Assembly: GCF_028640845.1 (NCBI RefSeq)
Contig: NC_080541.1
Location: 4,726,435 to 4,790,434 of the forward strand
Direction of reading: 5' to 3'
DNA length: 64,000 bases
Source of the DNA: Ahaetulla prasina
Taxonomy: Eukaryota; Chordata; Lepidosauria; Squamata; Colubridae
Of the stretch, positions 63,782 through 64,000 are shown one piece after another. The notes under the pieces are model-generated. The model did no database searches, was not told the origin of the DNA, and was given only the letters and a program-made list of their open reading frames with translations. Each line of letters opens with the position of its first letter. Within the stretch, counting starts at the first letter, position 1. The position numbers were made by a program, and so were the translations under genes.

Positions 63782-64000
63782 GAATTAATTCCCAGCATTT
63801 GTTGTTTACTTAAGGAAATGAGAACTCAGAAATCTATCTCGGTTATACTCCTAGAATTTTCAAGCAACCTCATTTGAAAAATGTATTTAGCAACACTTTA
63901 TTTTTAATGTCACTGCAGAGTCACCTGCTGAGACGGGCGGCTGTATCAATTGAATCAATAAATCAATACCTAAAGCCCAGACAGTTGCTGTCGTTTTCAT
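63782..64000. repeat. Duplicated segment, copy 2 (cut by window end)
   Basis: Same as 63008-63226, offset 774 bp. Confidence 0.95.

Overview
This is vertebrate, almost certainly squamate reptile and probably advanced-snake, genomic DNA. I see no complete host protein-coding gene. The evidence for the host is the repeat content: many 3'-truncated CR1 LINEs, L2-like LINEs, a Bov-B LINE 3' end, tRNA-headed SINEs with a Bov-B-like tail (Sauria type), MIR/CORE-like SINEs, a Penelope-like element (PLE), many hAT MITEs, solo LTRs and very large (AGAAT)n/(TTCTA)n pentamer arrays. Pentamer arrays seeded by LINE tails are a known snake feature.

Layout: 1-5.7 kb holds two TCC-rich minisatellite arrays, CR1 pieces and a solo LTR. 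6-12.4 kb holds a SINE and CR1s cut by LTRs, including a three-level nest (MITE > LTR > SPIN-like hAT). 12.7-15.8 kb holds another minisatellite with hammerhead-ribozyme-like cores, a PLE with a GIY-YIG endonuclease remnant, and an L2 end. 16-25 kb is a mosaic of CR1 and other LINE pieces plus a 1.6-kb pentamer/heptamer satellite. 25.6-29.4 kb holds a SINE, the Bov-B end and a cluster of three head-to-tail LINE copies with a recognisable reverse transcriptase. 30-39.5 kb is dominated by nested CR1, MITE and LTR insertions. 39.8-44.3 kb carries a 1.85-kb near-identical tandem duplication bounded by L2 copies. 44.5-47.6 kb holds three solo LTRs and a LINE ending in a drifting pentamer array. 48-50 kb holds long CT/GT, GGAA and ATT arrays. 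50.3-52.8 kb is CR1 with a 585-bp tandem duplication. 55.7-62 kb has few repeats; its GC- and CpG-rich core (about 58.6-61.9 kb) looks like a promoter CpG island, the only hint of a host gene. The last 1.5 kb is a duplicated GGAA-rich segment cut by the window end.

Nothing here forms a working multi-gene system. The most interesting layers are: (1) hammerhead-ribozyme-like cores in both the PLE and the TCC minisatellite family, decaying by CpG loss; (2) an LTR family in which most copies stay open in one reading frame that enters at the LTR edge; (3) insertions dated relative to one another by matching target-site duplications; (4) a duplication whose junction is an L2/L2 chimera. Long ORFs in this window are translations of microsatellites or transposon remnants, not genes.
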